Positions 10,201-18,535 of a DNA stretch of 64,000 bases are shown here, in pieces. A program made the translations under genes and the position numbers. Position 1 is the first letter of the stretch. Each line of letters begins with the position of its first letter. The notes below the pieces were generated by a model. That model made no database searches and was not told the origin of the DNA. It saw only the letters and a program-made list of their open reading frames with translations. Origin of the DNA: Streptomyces sp. (GTDB taxonomy: Bacteria > Actinomycetota > Actinomycetes > Streptomycetales > Streptomycetaceae); contig NZ_JAEKKT010000116.1 in the NCBI RefSeq assembly GCF_019510245.1, positions 1 to 64,000 of the forward strand, read 5' to 3'.

Positions 10201-10570
10201 CCCTGAATGCGAACCGTCCGTCGAGCCGGATGGAATGGGAGAGATCAGAGCAGGAGGCGGAAGGCCGCAGGCGGGCCACCTGATAGGTTATTGGGGTAAG
10301 GGTACCGGCGAGGATGTCCGCAACCTGGTGGCGTTGAACGCCAGGGCGAATGCTCGGATGGCGAGCAAGGTGGAGGCCTTCGGATGGAAGGCGCTGAACA
10401 GAAACGACAGTCTGTTCATGTCGGTCGTTCCCGTGTACGGAGACACTCACTCGGCCGTTCCGACGACTATCCAGGTGGGAATGGCCGTGTACGGACCCAG
10501 AGGTAGGATCACGGACAGCTATTCATGCACTGTGGTCAACTCCAAGACCGGCATCGGCTCGACGTGCTAG
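6884..10570 (+). CDS. RHS/YD-repeat polymorphic toxin, C-terminal part with RHS core end and NS_2-like DNA/RNA non-specific endonuclease tip (frameshifted continuation; ORF track starts it at 7448)
   Basis: Frame 2 reads STSATYDERGLQVTSTDAQQQ... through ARWYSPSTGGFNSADTFDNP...NDYAYANDAPLTGTDPSGH to tip GRPQAGHLIGYWGKGTGEDVRNLVALNARANARM. Confidence 0.85.
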   Translation, partial: STSATYDERGLQVTSTDAQQQVTHYTNDEAGRLTTTTSPAITVTTPGTGATDTEYPITLDGYDTFGDRTEAEDPKGNITATAYDRDGRKTGTTLPSYNGTSATTAWTYDTAGDVLTETDAKGETDYGYDQLGDLVKQTNPAIDISGTATQGTFTYSYDLAGDRLTETSPYGSVTHHSYDDLGRASSDWVYVYTSTTAQTKQETDTAYNAAGQVSQTASVSGVTAKYTYDALGRTHTAADTTGDTTTYSYDLRDDVIKTVLPDQSVQTATYDAAGRETATANQTPAGTVLSSTSATYTNDGQLQTATDARQHTTSYEYDAVGDLTKQTEPVTDSTSITTKFGYDTAGHQTAYTDGNGDTTYYKYNSLSLPASKEVPAVTGYTSDADRTTTYTYDERGRLVTQTDPGGVTLTNTYDALDDLTAQTGTGADASTADRRFAYSLNGHLVASAVGGTWEYYDTNALGDVLTTSGQAGNSSFTYNTDENPTTRTDASGTSSYTYDTDGRLNTDTDAATGTILTYQYNSLSQPKSVTYGTSGDVRNYGYDSLHRLTSDVLTTAAGTTVASVGYDWDKNDNLTSKTTTGLQGAATNSYTYDYADRLTSWTSGATTTGYTYDGDGNRLTAGAKTYTYNARDQLTFDGTLDYSYTARGALAAKGSTPYTFDAYGQQATAGATAYTYDALGRAMTDGSTALTYSGTDNTVASDGTTTYSRDPSGALTGESSAAGATLAWTDLHMDVIGQFTATGSTLTGSASYDPWGTTIASTLTGSAGYQSEYTDPATGNVNMHARWYSPSTGGFNSADTFDNPAVGDSTNANDYAYANDAPLTGTDPSGHCFWDACIGEAEGAYLVGSALIGACIAYCSSLSNSISDAWNSVSSWGSSGSTTHSHSHAASSSSSATHVASGECVDYWSMACETRYSRPSHSSGRSSSGSGSGGGGSSGGTCYYCGGGGSGVSAAEQAAAAAKAAAAAAAAAAARRAAIRAHAIKITTSIGKSTLKVHSISAATEPPTVQINIGNSIRNAASAIAAGLTTAAVCVATGGCAGDDDDDGRRSSCDAMPLVDGGRIYGGLEEYTDHQGSKGCRATGAIAFLTKSDRRSRTGAGGLPKCPECEPSVEPDGMGEIRAGGGRPQAGHLIGYWGKGTGEDVRNLVALNARANARMASKVEAFGWKALNRNDSLFMSVVPVYGDTHSAVPTTIQVGMAVYGPRGRITDSYSCTVVNSKTGIGSTC

Positions 10571-10580
10571 AAGGGGTCAA

Positions 10581-11105
10581 GTGATGGCAACGCTTGGGGA
10601 GATCCGAGCCTTGTTGGGCGAACCTGGATTCAATTGGACGGATCCGGCGCCATGGAACGAATTGGAGAGGGAGTTCGGAATCCAATTCCCGGCGGACTTC
10701 CGTGAGATCGTGGATGCCTACGGTTCGGTCCAGATCAACAACCAACTGTATCTGGAGCACCCCGCCGGTCATCTTCTGCACAATCTGACGGAATCCATCA
10801 AAGGTGATCTTGAGCTTTTCCGCGAGGAAGACATGGCGGAGTACCTGCCGAGTCCGGCCGGGGCGAACCCTGGTGAGCTGATGCCGGTGGCGTCGGCCAC
10901 GACGGGGGAATGGGTTTTCCTCCGGGTTCCCGACGGCCCTTCCTCGCCTTGGCGCGTCCTGGTTCAGGAGCTTGACAGCCCTGCGTGGGTGCTCCATGAG
11001 ATGACATTCAGTGAGTGGTTGCTGGCGTACCTCAGGGGTGAGGACGTGACGGTGTGTTCTCGCGCCTTCGCGCCCGACCGACCGTTCTTCGAACCGCTGA
11101 GCTGA
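10581..11105 (+). CDS. SMI1/KNR4 family protein, probable cognate immunity protein
   Basis: 174 aa, starts 10 bp after toxin stop; WNELEREFGIQFPADFREIVDAYGSVQINNQLYL...FSEWLLAYLRGE fits SMI1/KNR4 (SUKH) fold. Confidence 0.75.
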   Translation: MMATLGEIRALLGEPGFNWTDPAPWNELEREFGIQFPADFREIVDAYGSVQINNQLYLEHPAGHLLHNLTESIKGDLELFREEDMAEYLPSPAGANPGELMPVASATTGEWVFLRVPDGPSSPWRVLVQELDSPAWVLHEMTFSEWLLAYLRGEDVTVCSRAFAPDRPFFEPLS

Positions 11106-11155
11106 ACCGTGACATTCGCACTCCACATCGCCGGCTGGATCTGCAGAAGGACACC

Positions 11156-11668
11156 ATGCACTGGGCTGTGAAAACGCTGAGCCGTCTTGTGCAGCCGCCC
11201 GCGGGCGGTGGCGACACGGTCGACTGGGACACGCTGCGAGCTGCTACCGGGTGGGAATTCCCGGCCGACTACCGCGACTTCGTAGCGGCGTGCGGCATGG
11301 GAACGATCAGTGAGTCGATAGGCGTCCTGACGCCGCCTTTCGACGGGTGTCCGTACGACGACCACCTGCTCTTCCGAGCCGAGCGGCCGCTTGAGGGCGG
11401 GGTGCTGACCTGGGTTTCGAACGAGGCCGGTGACGACTTTCTGTGGCGGTGTGCGGGCGAACCGGAGCAGTTGAAGGTGATCTTCCGGCCCAGGAACCGT
11501 CGCCAGGAACGCGTGTACGACATGGGAATGGCCGAGTTCCTTCTGCGTCTGGTGGAAGGGGAGATCCGTCCGCCGTTGGGGGCTGAGTTCGCCATGCCGG
11601 CCACGTTCGCATCATGGCGTGAGGAACAGCGTCTGCTCGATGAGGGCGACGACCTTGAGGGCTTCTGA
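11156..11668 (+). CDS. Second SMI1/KNR4 family immunity-like protein
   Basis: VDWDTLRAATGWEFPADYRDFVAACGMGTISESIGVLTPP...FLLRLVEGEI; ATG at 11156. Confidence 0.75.
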   Translation: MHWAVKTLSRLVQPPAGGGDTVDWDTLRAATGWEFPADYRDFVAACGMGTISESIGVLTPPFDGCPYDDHLLFRAERPLEGGVLTWVSNEAGDDFLWRCAGEPEQLKVIFRPRNRRQERVYDMGMAEFLLRLVEGEIRPPLGAEFAMPATFASWREEQRLLDEGDDLEGF

Positions 11669-11673
11669 TCCTG

Positions 11674-11748
11674 GTGTCCTTCCTGCTGTTCCTGCTGTTC
11701 CTGCTGGCCGGCTTGGGCCTCGCTGGGTGCGACATCATCAACTACTGA
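11674..11748 (+). CDS. Candidate 24-aa sORF with lipoprotein-like signal (VSFLLFLLFLLAGLGLAGC-DIINY)
   Basis: GTG start; hydrophobic stretch encoded by ttcctgctg repeats, ending in LAGC lipobox; no strong RBS. Confidence 0.3.
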   Translation: MSFLLFLLFLLAGLGLAGCDIINY

Positions 11749-11770
11749 GAACGAGGAATGGGGCGTACGG

Positions 11771-12265
11771 GTGACATTGCGTGTCTCACGGCGGCGTCTG
11801 GGGGCCATGCTGGGTGTGGGGGCAGCCCTGGTGATGGCGGGTGTCCTCGTGTGGTTCCTGCGTGCTGCGCCGGAGGCCGGCGTGCACGCGCCGGAGCCCG
11901 TGTCGCACGTCGACACCGCGACCCGGGACTGTCTGCTGACGTCGACGGACGTGGACACCACGGGCACGTGGGCGGCGATGCAGAAGACTGCCGGGGCGAG
12001 TGACTCGAAGATCGTCGTCCAGCGCTACCGCCTCCCGACCGGTGCGGACGCCGTCGCCTACGTCAACACACTTGTGCGGCTTCGCTGCTCGACCGTCGTC
12101 ACCACGGGCACCGCAGCTCGCTCGGCCGTCGCCGCCCGCCTCGCGGCGGGGGCGGTCCCGCATGTCCGCTTCGTGGTGGTGTCCAGTCAGCCGTTGCGTG
12201 GGACTACGCATCTGGACCCGGACGCGGTGAGCGCGCGGAGCCTCTCCGGCGCGCTGGCCGCGTGA
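11771..12265 (+). CDS. Hypothetical membrane-anchored protein
   Basis: 164 aa; N-terminal TM segment LGAMLGVGAALVMAGVLVWFL followed by soluble domain. Confidence 0.6.
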   Translation: MTLRVSRRRLGAMLGVGAALVMAGVLVWFLRAAPEAGVHAPEPVSHVDTATRDCLLTSTDVDTTGTWAAMQKTAGASDSKIVVQRYRLPTGADAVAYVNTLVRLRCSTVVTTGTAARSAVAARLAAGAVPHVRFVVVSSQPLRGTTHLDPDAVSARSLSGALAA

Positions 12266-12530
12266 CAGGTCACTGCGGCTGCGAGAGAACCTCACCCCGG
12301 CCACCCTCGCTCTGCGTTTGCGCAGCTCACAGTGGTGGGGTGGCCATCCCCGGCGTACGGCCCGACTCGTCTGCCGCCACCTGCGGCTTTGCCCGCGAAA
12401 GGGCCTCGACCGTCATCGCGACAGCCATTGGAGCACCACCCTGGGGTCGCAGAGCTTGCTGCGGTCTTGCCCCGGTGGGATTGCGCGGCCTCGGCGTCGG
12501 CCCTCGACCTGGGGCGTGCTTCAGAAGGGA

Positions 12531-13193
12531 TCAAGCATCGTGGTCGGCCGGGCCGGGCGTCTCGTCCGCCCAGCCTCGGGACAGAGCCAGTCGGCCGGAC
12601 CGGTGTGCGTTGCGCTGTTCGGTGACCCATCGCTCGACCTGGTTCACGGATGTCGCGAGCGACTGGCCAGTGGTGTCGATCAGGTGGGTGCGCCATCGCG
12701 GGTCCACGGCGGTCCACGTGGTCCATCGGTGCCAGGCCATCTCGGGCCAGCTCCCGTCGATGATGATGTCGGGCCGGAAGCGTGGGTCGCGGGCGTGCCC
12801 GCGGTGCCAGGCCGCCCAGCCGCAGAAGGCGTCGGTGGCGGCCTGGTCCCATCGGCCGCCGTCGCGTGCGGCGAGTCGGTCGCGCCGGTCCTGGTCGGCG
12901 ACGTCGATCAGGCAGACGGCGATCCCGTTCAGCGACGGTGCCGAGGGGGCGGCCAGGACTTCGCCCAGCGGTGAGTTCCCGGACAGCAGCAGGTCCATTC
13001 CACGGTCCTGGTACTCCAGCGCTCGGCGCACCCACACCTCGGTCATGCGGTTGCGCCAGTGGGGAGGGATCGGAGGGTCCGGGACACCGACTTCGTCGAA
13101 GTCGTGCACCACGATCCGGTCGAGTCGGCCGGCGACGGCGAAGGCGAGCGCGGTCTTGCCCGCGCCGCTGGAACCGGTCAGCTTGAGCAACAT
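12531..13193 (-). CDS. P-loop NTPase / nucleotide-kinase-like AAA protein
   Basis: 220 aa; Walker A LTGSSGAGKTALAFAVAGRL at N-terminus. Confidence 0.75.
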   Translation of the reverse strand: MLLKLTGSSGAGKTALAFAVAGRLDRIVVHDFDEVGVPDPPIPPHWRNRMTEVWVRRALEYQDRGMDLLLSGNSPLGEVLAAPSAPSLNGIAVCLIDVADQDRRDRLAARDGGRWDQAATDAFCGWAAWHRGHARDPRFRPDIIIDGSWPEMAWHRWTTWTAVDPRWRTHLIDTTGQSLATSVNQVERWVTEQRNAHRSGRLALSRGWADETPGPADHDA

Positions 13194-13311
13194 CTGGCCA
13201 GGGTGACAGCCCGCAAAGGCATTCTCGACTGGTTTGTCGGGGGCCTGCGCCGGCCCTGGCGAGTCGCCGGATTCTTACAGCCACTCATGGATGGCGGCGA
13301 TCAGCGATCGA

Positions 13312-13427
13312 GGCCGCACTCCACCGCGTGGCGCTTCTTGTCTCTCGTGGCGACACGGTCGACTGGGGCACGCTGCGGGCCGCGGCTGCGGCTGCGATGT
13401 GGACCGCCGGGCCGTACGCGGGCTGAA
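13312..13427 (+). pseudogene. Remnant of an SMI1/KNR4-type immunity gene
   Basis: AALHRVALLVSRGDTVDWGTLRAAA then stop; nt strongly similar to 11207-11241 of the intact SMI1 gene. Confidence 0.5.
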
Positions 13428-13632
13428 ATCCTCCGCCGGTCTCCCGGAACGCCTGGCGTACAGCCCGGCTCGGTAGGACCCGCCCCGGCGACGCGGGCTT
13501 CGGCGGCGGGGCTGTGGTGGCCGAACCTGAATCCTCCTCCATGCGCACGCACGTATTTGAGGCGTGGGTCACAGCAGGGCCGTGTCCGGCGCATCAGCGG
13601 GAAAACGAGTACGCAACGGATAGGAGGCGGAT

Positions 13633-14847
13633 GTGTCACGCGATCGGATCGCACTGGCCGAGGTGCTGGCAGCGGCGGAGGACGCCGCGCCGGTGCGCTC
13701 TCTCGATGTCGTGGCCCGCAATCTGCGCAAGCGGTTCGGTGCCCGATATGTGTCGTACCTGTTCGTCGACGTCGTCGGCCGACGACTGTTGCGGGTGAGC
13801 GAGGAGGCCGCCACGCCGCAGGAGCGTCGCGCTGAAGAGATCCCCTTCGACGACAGCGTCTACGACGAGGTCCTGCGCGTACAGCGGACGGTGCGGGTGC
13901 CGGAGGGCGAGCGCGGGCACAGGGTGCTCACCCCCGTCACCAACCGCGGCGACGCCATCGGTGTCCTGGAGCTGTTCCTCTCCGAGGCCGGCCGGGAAGT
14001 GTTGGAGCAGGTCGAGGAGGCCGCGCACGCGCTGGCGTACATCGTCGTCACCGACCGCCGCTTCACCGACCTCTACCACTGGGGCAACCGCACGACCTCG
14101 GTCAGTCTGGCCGCGGAGATCCAGCGCCAGCTCCTGCCCTCCGCCCCTTCCTGCGAGGCCCCGGAGTTCGCCCTCGCGGGCGCCCTGGTCCCGGCCGCCG
14201 ACATCGCCGGTGACACCTACGACTACACCCTCGACCACGACACCCTGCACCTGTCCGTCACCGACGCCATGGGCCACGACGTCAGCGCCGCACTCATGGC
14301 CACACTCCTGGTCAACGCCTCCCGCGGCGCCCGCCGTGCCGGGTGTGACCTCGCCGAACAGGCCCGTCAGACCCACGAGGCCCTCCTCGCCCACGGACGG
14401 CAGACCTTCGCCACCGGCCAGTTGCTGCGCATCGCCCTGGACGGCACGAGCTCCCAGCTCGTCAACGCCGGCCATCCCTGGCCCCTGCGGCTGCGCGACG
14501 GCACGGTCGACGAACTGCGGCTGGCGGTGAACCTGCCGTTCGGCGTCGCCACAGACAAGGGGCCGTACCGGGTACAGGACTTCGACCTGCGCCCCGGTGA
14601 CCGCCTCGTGCTGCACACCGACGGCATGCAGGAACGCGAGGCGAAGAAGGTCGACCTCCCCGGCCTCATCCGTGACACCGCCGCCGAGCACCCGCGCGAG
14701 GTCGTACGTACTCTGGCCACCGCGGTCACCGACGCCTGGGACGGCCACCCGCAGGACGACGCCACCGTCCTGTGCCTGGACTGGTACGGCCCCGGTGCCC
14801 GCAGCCGCAGACCGCCGCGCGAACGCCGTCGCAGACGCGCCGGGTGA
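13633..14847 (+). CDS. GAF-type sensor / PP2C SpoIIE-family serine phosphatase
   Basis: [10 protein letters not shown]...[33 protein letters not shown]...[14 protein letters not shown]...LHTDGMQE...[10 protein letters not shown]. Confidence 0.85.
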   Translation: MSRDRIALAEVLAAAEDAAPVRSLDVVARNLRKRFGARYVSYLFVDVVGRRLLRVSEEAATPQERRAEEIPFDDSVYDEVLRVQRTVRVPEGERGHRVLTPVTNRGDAIGVLELFLSEAGREVLEQVEEAAHALAYIVVTDRRFTDLYHWGNRTTSVSLAAEIQRQLLPSAPSCEAPEFALAGALVPAADIAGDTYDYTLDHDTLHLSVTDAMGHDVSAALMATLLVNASRGARRAGCDLAEQARQTHEALLAHGRQTFATGQLLRIALDGTSSQLVNAGHPWPLRLRDGTVDELRLAVNLPFGVATDKGPYRVQDFDLRPGDRLVLHTDGMQEREAKKVDLPGLIRDTAAEHPREVVRTLATAVTDAWDGHPQDDATVLCLDWYGPGARSRRPPRERRRRRAG

Positions 14848-14867
14848 GGGCCGGCGAGCGGACCGGA

Positions 14868-15173
14868 CCACACCTGCTTGGCACCGCCGTCGATGAAGAT
14901 CTCGGTGCCGGTGATGAAACTGGACTGGCCGGTGGCGAGGAAGAGCGCCAGGTCGGCGACTTCCTCCGGCCGGCCCATGCGGCCCAGGGGCACGGTGCCG
15001 GCGAGGGTCTCCCGCGGCTGCGCGGCCCCTTCCTCGTCAGCGGCGAGACCGTCGAGTCCGGGGGTGGTGATGGGGCCGGGCGAGATGGTGTTGACGCGGA
15101 TGCCGCGCCAGCTCAGTTCGTCGGCCCAGGTGCGGGAGAAGGCGCGGATGGCGGCCTTCGATGCGCCGTACAC
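14868..15173 (-). pseudogene. C-terminal fragment of a short-chain dehydrogenase/reductase (N-terminal Rossmann half missing, stop lost)
   Basis: MYGASKAAIRAFSRTWADELSWRGIRVNTISPGPITTPG...EEVADLALFLATGQSSFITGTEIFIDGGAKQV, then reads on antisense to the phosphatase gene. Confidence 0.7.
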
Positions 15174-15330
15174 ACCGAAGGCTCGTCGGCTCAGTGGCCC
15201 GTCGCGGCGTGCACGTGCTGCGCCGACGTGTCCGGCTGCCGCATCACACCGGGGCGAGGATGCCGCCCGGTTCGTCCGCGTCGGCGTGGGACGCTGCCTC
15301 CCCTGGCGGCACCTGCCGTGGCGCTGGTCG

Positions 15331-16353
15331 TCAGCGCCAGCCGAGTTCCGGCGCGACGTGCTTCAGGATGCTGCCGACGACATGCGCGTTGTAGTCGACA
15401 CCGAGCTGGTTGGGCACGGTGAGCAGCAGTGTGTCGGCGGCGGCGACGGCCTCGTCCTCCGCGAGCTGCTTGACGAGCACGTCGGGCTCGGCGGCGTAGG
15501 ACCGGCCGAAGATGCTGCGTGTGTGGGCGTCGATGTAGCCGATCTGGTCCGTCGAGTCGCGGTCCCGGCCGAAGTACGCGCGGTCCCGCTCGTCGACGAG
15601 CGGGAAGATGCTGCGGCTGACCGACACCCTGGGGGTGCGGGTGTGTCCCGCGGCGCGCCACGCCTCGCGGTACGCCTCGATCTGCTTGCGCTGCTGGACG
15701 TGGAGCGGCTCGCCGCTCTCGTCGTCCTTGAGGGTCGAGCTCTGCAGGTTCATCCCGAGCCCGGCGGCCCAGACCGCGGTGGCGTTCGAGCCGGAACCCC
15801 ACCAGATGCGGTCCCGCAGCCCCTCGGAGTGCGGTTCGATGCGCAGCAGGCCCGGCGGGTTCGCGAACATCGGCCTGGGGTCGGGCTCCGCGAATCCCTC
15901 GCCCCTGAGCACCTCGAGCAGTTCCTCGGTGTGCGCGCGAGCGAGGTCGGCGTCGGTTCCGCCCTCCGGCGGCCGGTAACCGAAGTGCCGCCAGCCGTCC
16001 ACGACCTGCTCCGGTGAGCCCCGGCTGAGGCCGAGCTGGAGCCGGCCGCCCGAGATCAGGTCGGCCGCGCCCGCGTCCTCCGCCATGTACAGGGGGTTCT
16101 CGTAGCGCATGTCGATCACACCGGTGCCGATCTCGATCCGGCTGGTGCGCGCGCCGATCGCCGCGAGCAGCGGGAACGGGGAGGCGTGCTGCCGGGCGAA
16201 GTGGTGCACGCGGAAGTAGGCGCCGTCCGCCCCCAGCTCCTCCACGGCGACCGCCAGGTCGATCGCCTGCAGCAGGGAGTCCGACGCGGAGCGCGTCTGC
16301 GAGTGCGGCGACGGCGTCCAGTGCCCGAAGGACAGGAACCCGATCTTTTTCAT
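15331..16353 (-). CDS. LLM class flavin-dependent oxidoreductase
   Basis: 340 aa; MKKIGFLSFGHW...GADGAYFRVHHFARQHASPFPLLAAIGARTSRIEIGTGVIDMRYENP. Confidence 0.85.
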   Translation of the reverse strand: MKKIGFLSFGHWTPSPHSQTRSASDSLLQAIDLAVAVEELGADGAYFRVHHFARQHASPFPLLAAIGARTSRIEIGTGVIDMRYENPLYMAEDAGAADLISGGRLQLGLSRGSPEQVVDGWRHFGYRPPEGGTDADLARAHTEELLEVLRGEGFAEPDPRPMFANPPGLLRIEPHSEGLRDRIWWGSGSNATAVWAAGLGMNLQSSTLKDDESGEPLHVQQRKQIEAYREAWRAAGHTRTPRVSVSRSIFPLVDERDRAYFGRDRDSTDQIGYIDAHTRSIFGRSYAAEPDVLVKQLAEDEAVAAADTLLLTVPNQLGVDYNAHVVGSILKHVAPELGWR

Positions 16354-16599
16354 ACCGCTTTCAACAATCGGCGCACGGGTTCATTCCGCCGTGACCCGGT
16401 GGTGCCCGTCCGAGCGCAGAAGCGCTGGGGAAACTGCTTGCGTGAACCGACTCGACGCCGTGCGGTTCCCGAGGCCGGATCGGCGGCCGGTGTCCTGGTT
16501 CGTGAGGGCTTCCGGCCATGCCGGCTGCATGCGATCCGTGAGCTTCCGGCGGGGCCTGCGATGGGCCGGAGTCCCCGCAGAGGGGCCGGTCGGGCGGCG

Positions 16600-17238
16600 T
16601 CAGACCGATCCGAGCAGGCCGTCGAGGACGACCTTCTCGGCGAGGTAGAAGACGAGACCGCCCACGGGAGCGAGAACGGCGCACAGCCAGGAGCGCTGCA
16701 CCCCGGCGCGCGCCAGGTAGGCGGTCAGGAGAGCGGTGAGCAGCGCGCCGACGGCCAGGAAGGCGGTCGCGTCTCCCCAGTAACGGAGCCCCAGTCCGAA
16801 CCAGAGTCCCTCGCCCAGCACCACCATCGTGACGACCGCCCCGGCCGCCGCCCGCACGACCCCCTGCCCTCGCCGTACCGTCCACCCGGCCCATCCCAGC
16901 AGGGGCCCTCCCGCGAGTCCCGCCACCGACCACACGGCGGCGGTCCCGAGCCCTCCGCTCCCGAAGGTGCCGCCGAGGGTGGACGCCGTGTAGTAGCCAC
17001 CGCAGGTGGCGAGCATCATCAACGCCCCGCCCCAGATGGCGAGTTGCCGGCTCCGGATCAGGGCGCCTGCCGCGGCGGTCCAGATGATCCAGGTGGACGT
17101 CGAGTTGGTGGCCCGGTCCAACAGGGGCGCCATCCCGTGCAGGCCGTACGTCGCCCAGCCGAGCAGCAGTCCGAAGGCGGTGGTCGCGGTGAGGACGGTG
17201 GCGGGGGCGTCGCGCCGGAAGGCGGTCATGGAAGCCAT
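16600..17238 (-). CDS. Multi-pass membrane protein (DUF6518-like)
   Basis: MASMTAFRRDAPATVLTATTAFGLLLGWATYGLHGM...; several hydrophobic segments. Confidence 0.65.
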   Translation of the reverse strand: MASMTAFRRDAPATVLTATTAFGLLLGWATYGLHGMAPLLDRATNSTSTWIIWTAAAGALIRSRQLAIWGGALMMLATCGGYYTASTLGGTFGSGGLGTAAVWSVAGLAGGPLLGWAGWTVRRGQGVVRAAAGAVVTMVVLGEGLWFGLGLRYWGDATAFLAVGALLTALLTAYLARAGVQRSWLCAVLAPVGGLVFYLAEKVVLDGLLGSV

Positions 17239-17396
17239 GCCCGGCACTATACATGCGAAGTATACACATGGTGCATAGTGGCCAAGGGGGGCTCCGCAGT
17301 GCAGTGCCGCCTGCCGGACCGGACCGGACGGGCTCGCGAGGCGATGTCGGGCCGCCCGGCCGGCGTGGGCGGCCCGACTCAGATCCTCACCTCGCC

Positions 17397-18158
17397 TCAC
17401 CTCTCCGTCGGACTCGGTGACACCGTGCCGTTCGCCGGCGGGGTGAGGACGACCTGCGGCTGGCCCGCGACCGCGGGCGGCGGGGTCAGGTCCTGGGCCG
17501 GAAGGCCGGGGGAGGTGGTTTCCTGGGCGAGGGCCCGGGCGAAATCGACCAGGCCGGTCTTCTCCACGACCGTGATGTGGTCCAGGACGGTGCTGTTGGC
17601 CTGGTCGGCCAGCGCGCGGACCAGCGAGTTCCTCGTGGTGCTGCGGACGCTCGCGATCGTGGTGAGGAGCTGGCCGTTCGTCGCGCGCACGGTGGTGGCC
17701 AGGTCCGTGTCGAACTCCTTGCCGCTTTCCGCGGTCAGCCGGGACCCGAAGCTCTGCTGCTGGGGCGACGGCTGGTTGGGCAGCGTGATGCCCAGCTGAT
17801 CGGCGACACTGCGGCAGGCGGCGTCCAACGAGGCGTCCCCGTCGACCAGATGCTCCCCGGCGTTCCTGACCGCCTTCGTCGTCCCCTTCTTCGCCGCCTT
17901 CTGGCCGACGGGGTACTCCCACAGTCCGGCCGAGCGCACTTTGACCACGAAATCCCGGTCGGCTTCCGTCAGCGGTCCGGTCGCCGGGGTGGCGAGGACC
18001 CGTTCGGGTGCGCTGCTGACCTTCTGGACTCCGAGCATGGCGGGGTAGAGGAGGGAGCCGAGAGTGAAGCTGAGCGCACCACCCACGAAGAGAGTTCCCG
18101 CCGCCTTCCGTGAAACGAACACCGTGTCTCCTGATCCGGTTCTTCGGATCCCGCACAC
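17397..18158 (-). CDS. DUF4142-like secreted/membrane-anchored protein (start uncertain)
   Basis: LTEADRDFVVKVRSAGLWEYPVGQKAAKKGTTKAVRNAGEHLVDGDASLDAACRSVADQLGITLP; N-terminal hydrophobic segment. Confidence 0.75.
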   Translation of the reverse strand: MCGIRRTGSGDTVFVSRKAAGTLFVGGALSFTLGSLLYPAMLGVQKVSSAPERVLATPATGPLTEADRDFVVKVRSAGLWEYPVGQKAAKKGTTKAVRNAGEHLVDGDASLDAACRSVADQLGITLPNQPSPQQQSFGSRLTAESGKEFDTDLATTVRATNGQLLTTIASVRSTTRNSLVRALADQANSTVLDHITVVEKTGLVDFARALAQETTSPGLPAQDLTPPPAVAGQPQVVLTPPANGTVSPSPTER

Positions 18159-18249
18159 GCAGGCATACGGACGAGAGGGCGCGCAGAACCTCTTGGGCTC
18201 GTCATGGGTTCGTAAAGCGATGGGCGGTGTGTGAAGAAGCGCCGTGAAG

Positions 18250-18300
18250 AAGGGCCGTTAGGCCCTATCGGCGGCCGAAGAAGGGACTGTTGGGCCCTAT
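18250..18300. promoter_or_regulatory. Tandem DevR/OsdR-like palindromes
   Basis: AAGGGCCGTTAGGCCCTAT (18250-18268) and AAGGGACTGTTGGGCCCTAT (18281-18300), ~31-bp spacing. Confidence 0.45.
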
Positions 18301-18535
18301 CGGAGCCGAGTGGTCCCCGGTCGATCATGTGGCGGCGGCCGGGAAGGGCCAGGTCCATTCCCGCACTTCTGGTCCTTCCCGGCACGTCGACGACACCGAC
18401 TGAGGGGAGGGCGCCGCTGGGCCGGCATCCACCGACGTGCACCGACTGCTCACCAGAACTTCACACGGGACGGCGGCTGACGGCGGCCGGGAGGGTACCC
18501 GGCCGGGTGCCGTTCACCGGAAGGGACCCGCCGTC

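Noticed and set aside
16600-18156. Single 518-aa minus-strand membrane protein
   Set aside because: The upstream part overlaps the DUF4142-like gene in another frame; real gene starts at MASMTAF (17238)
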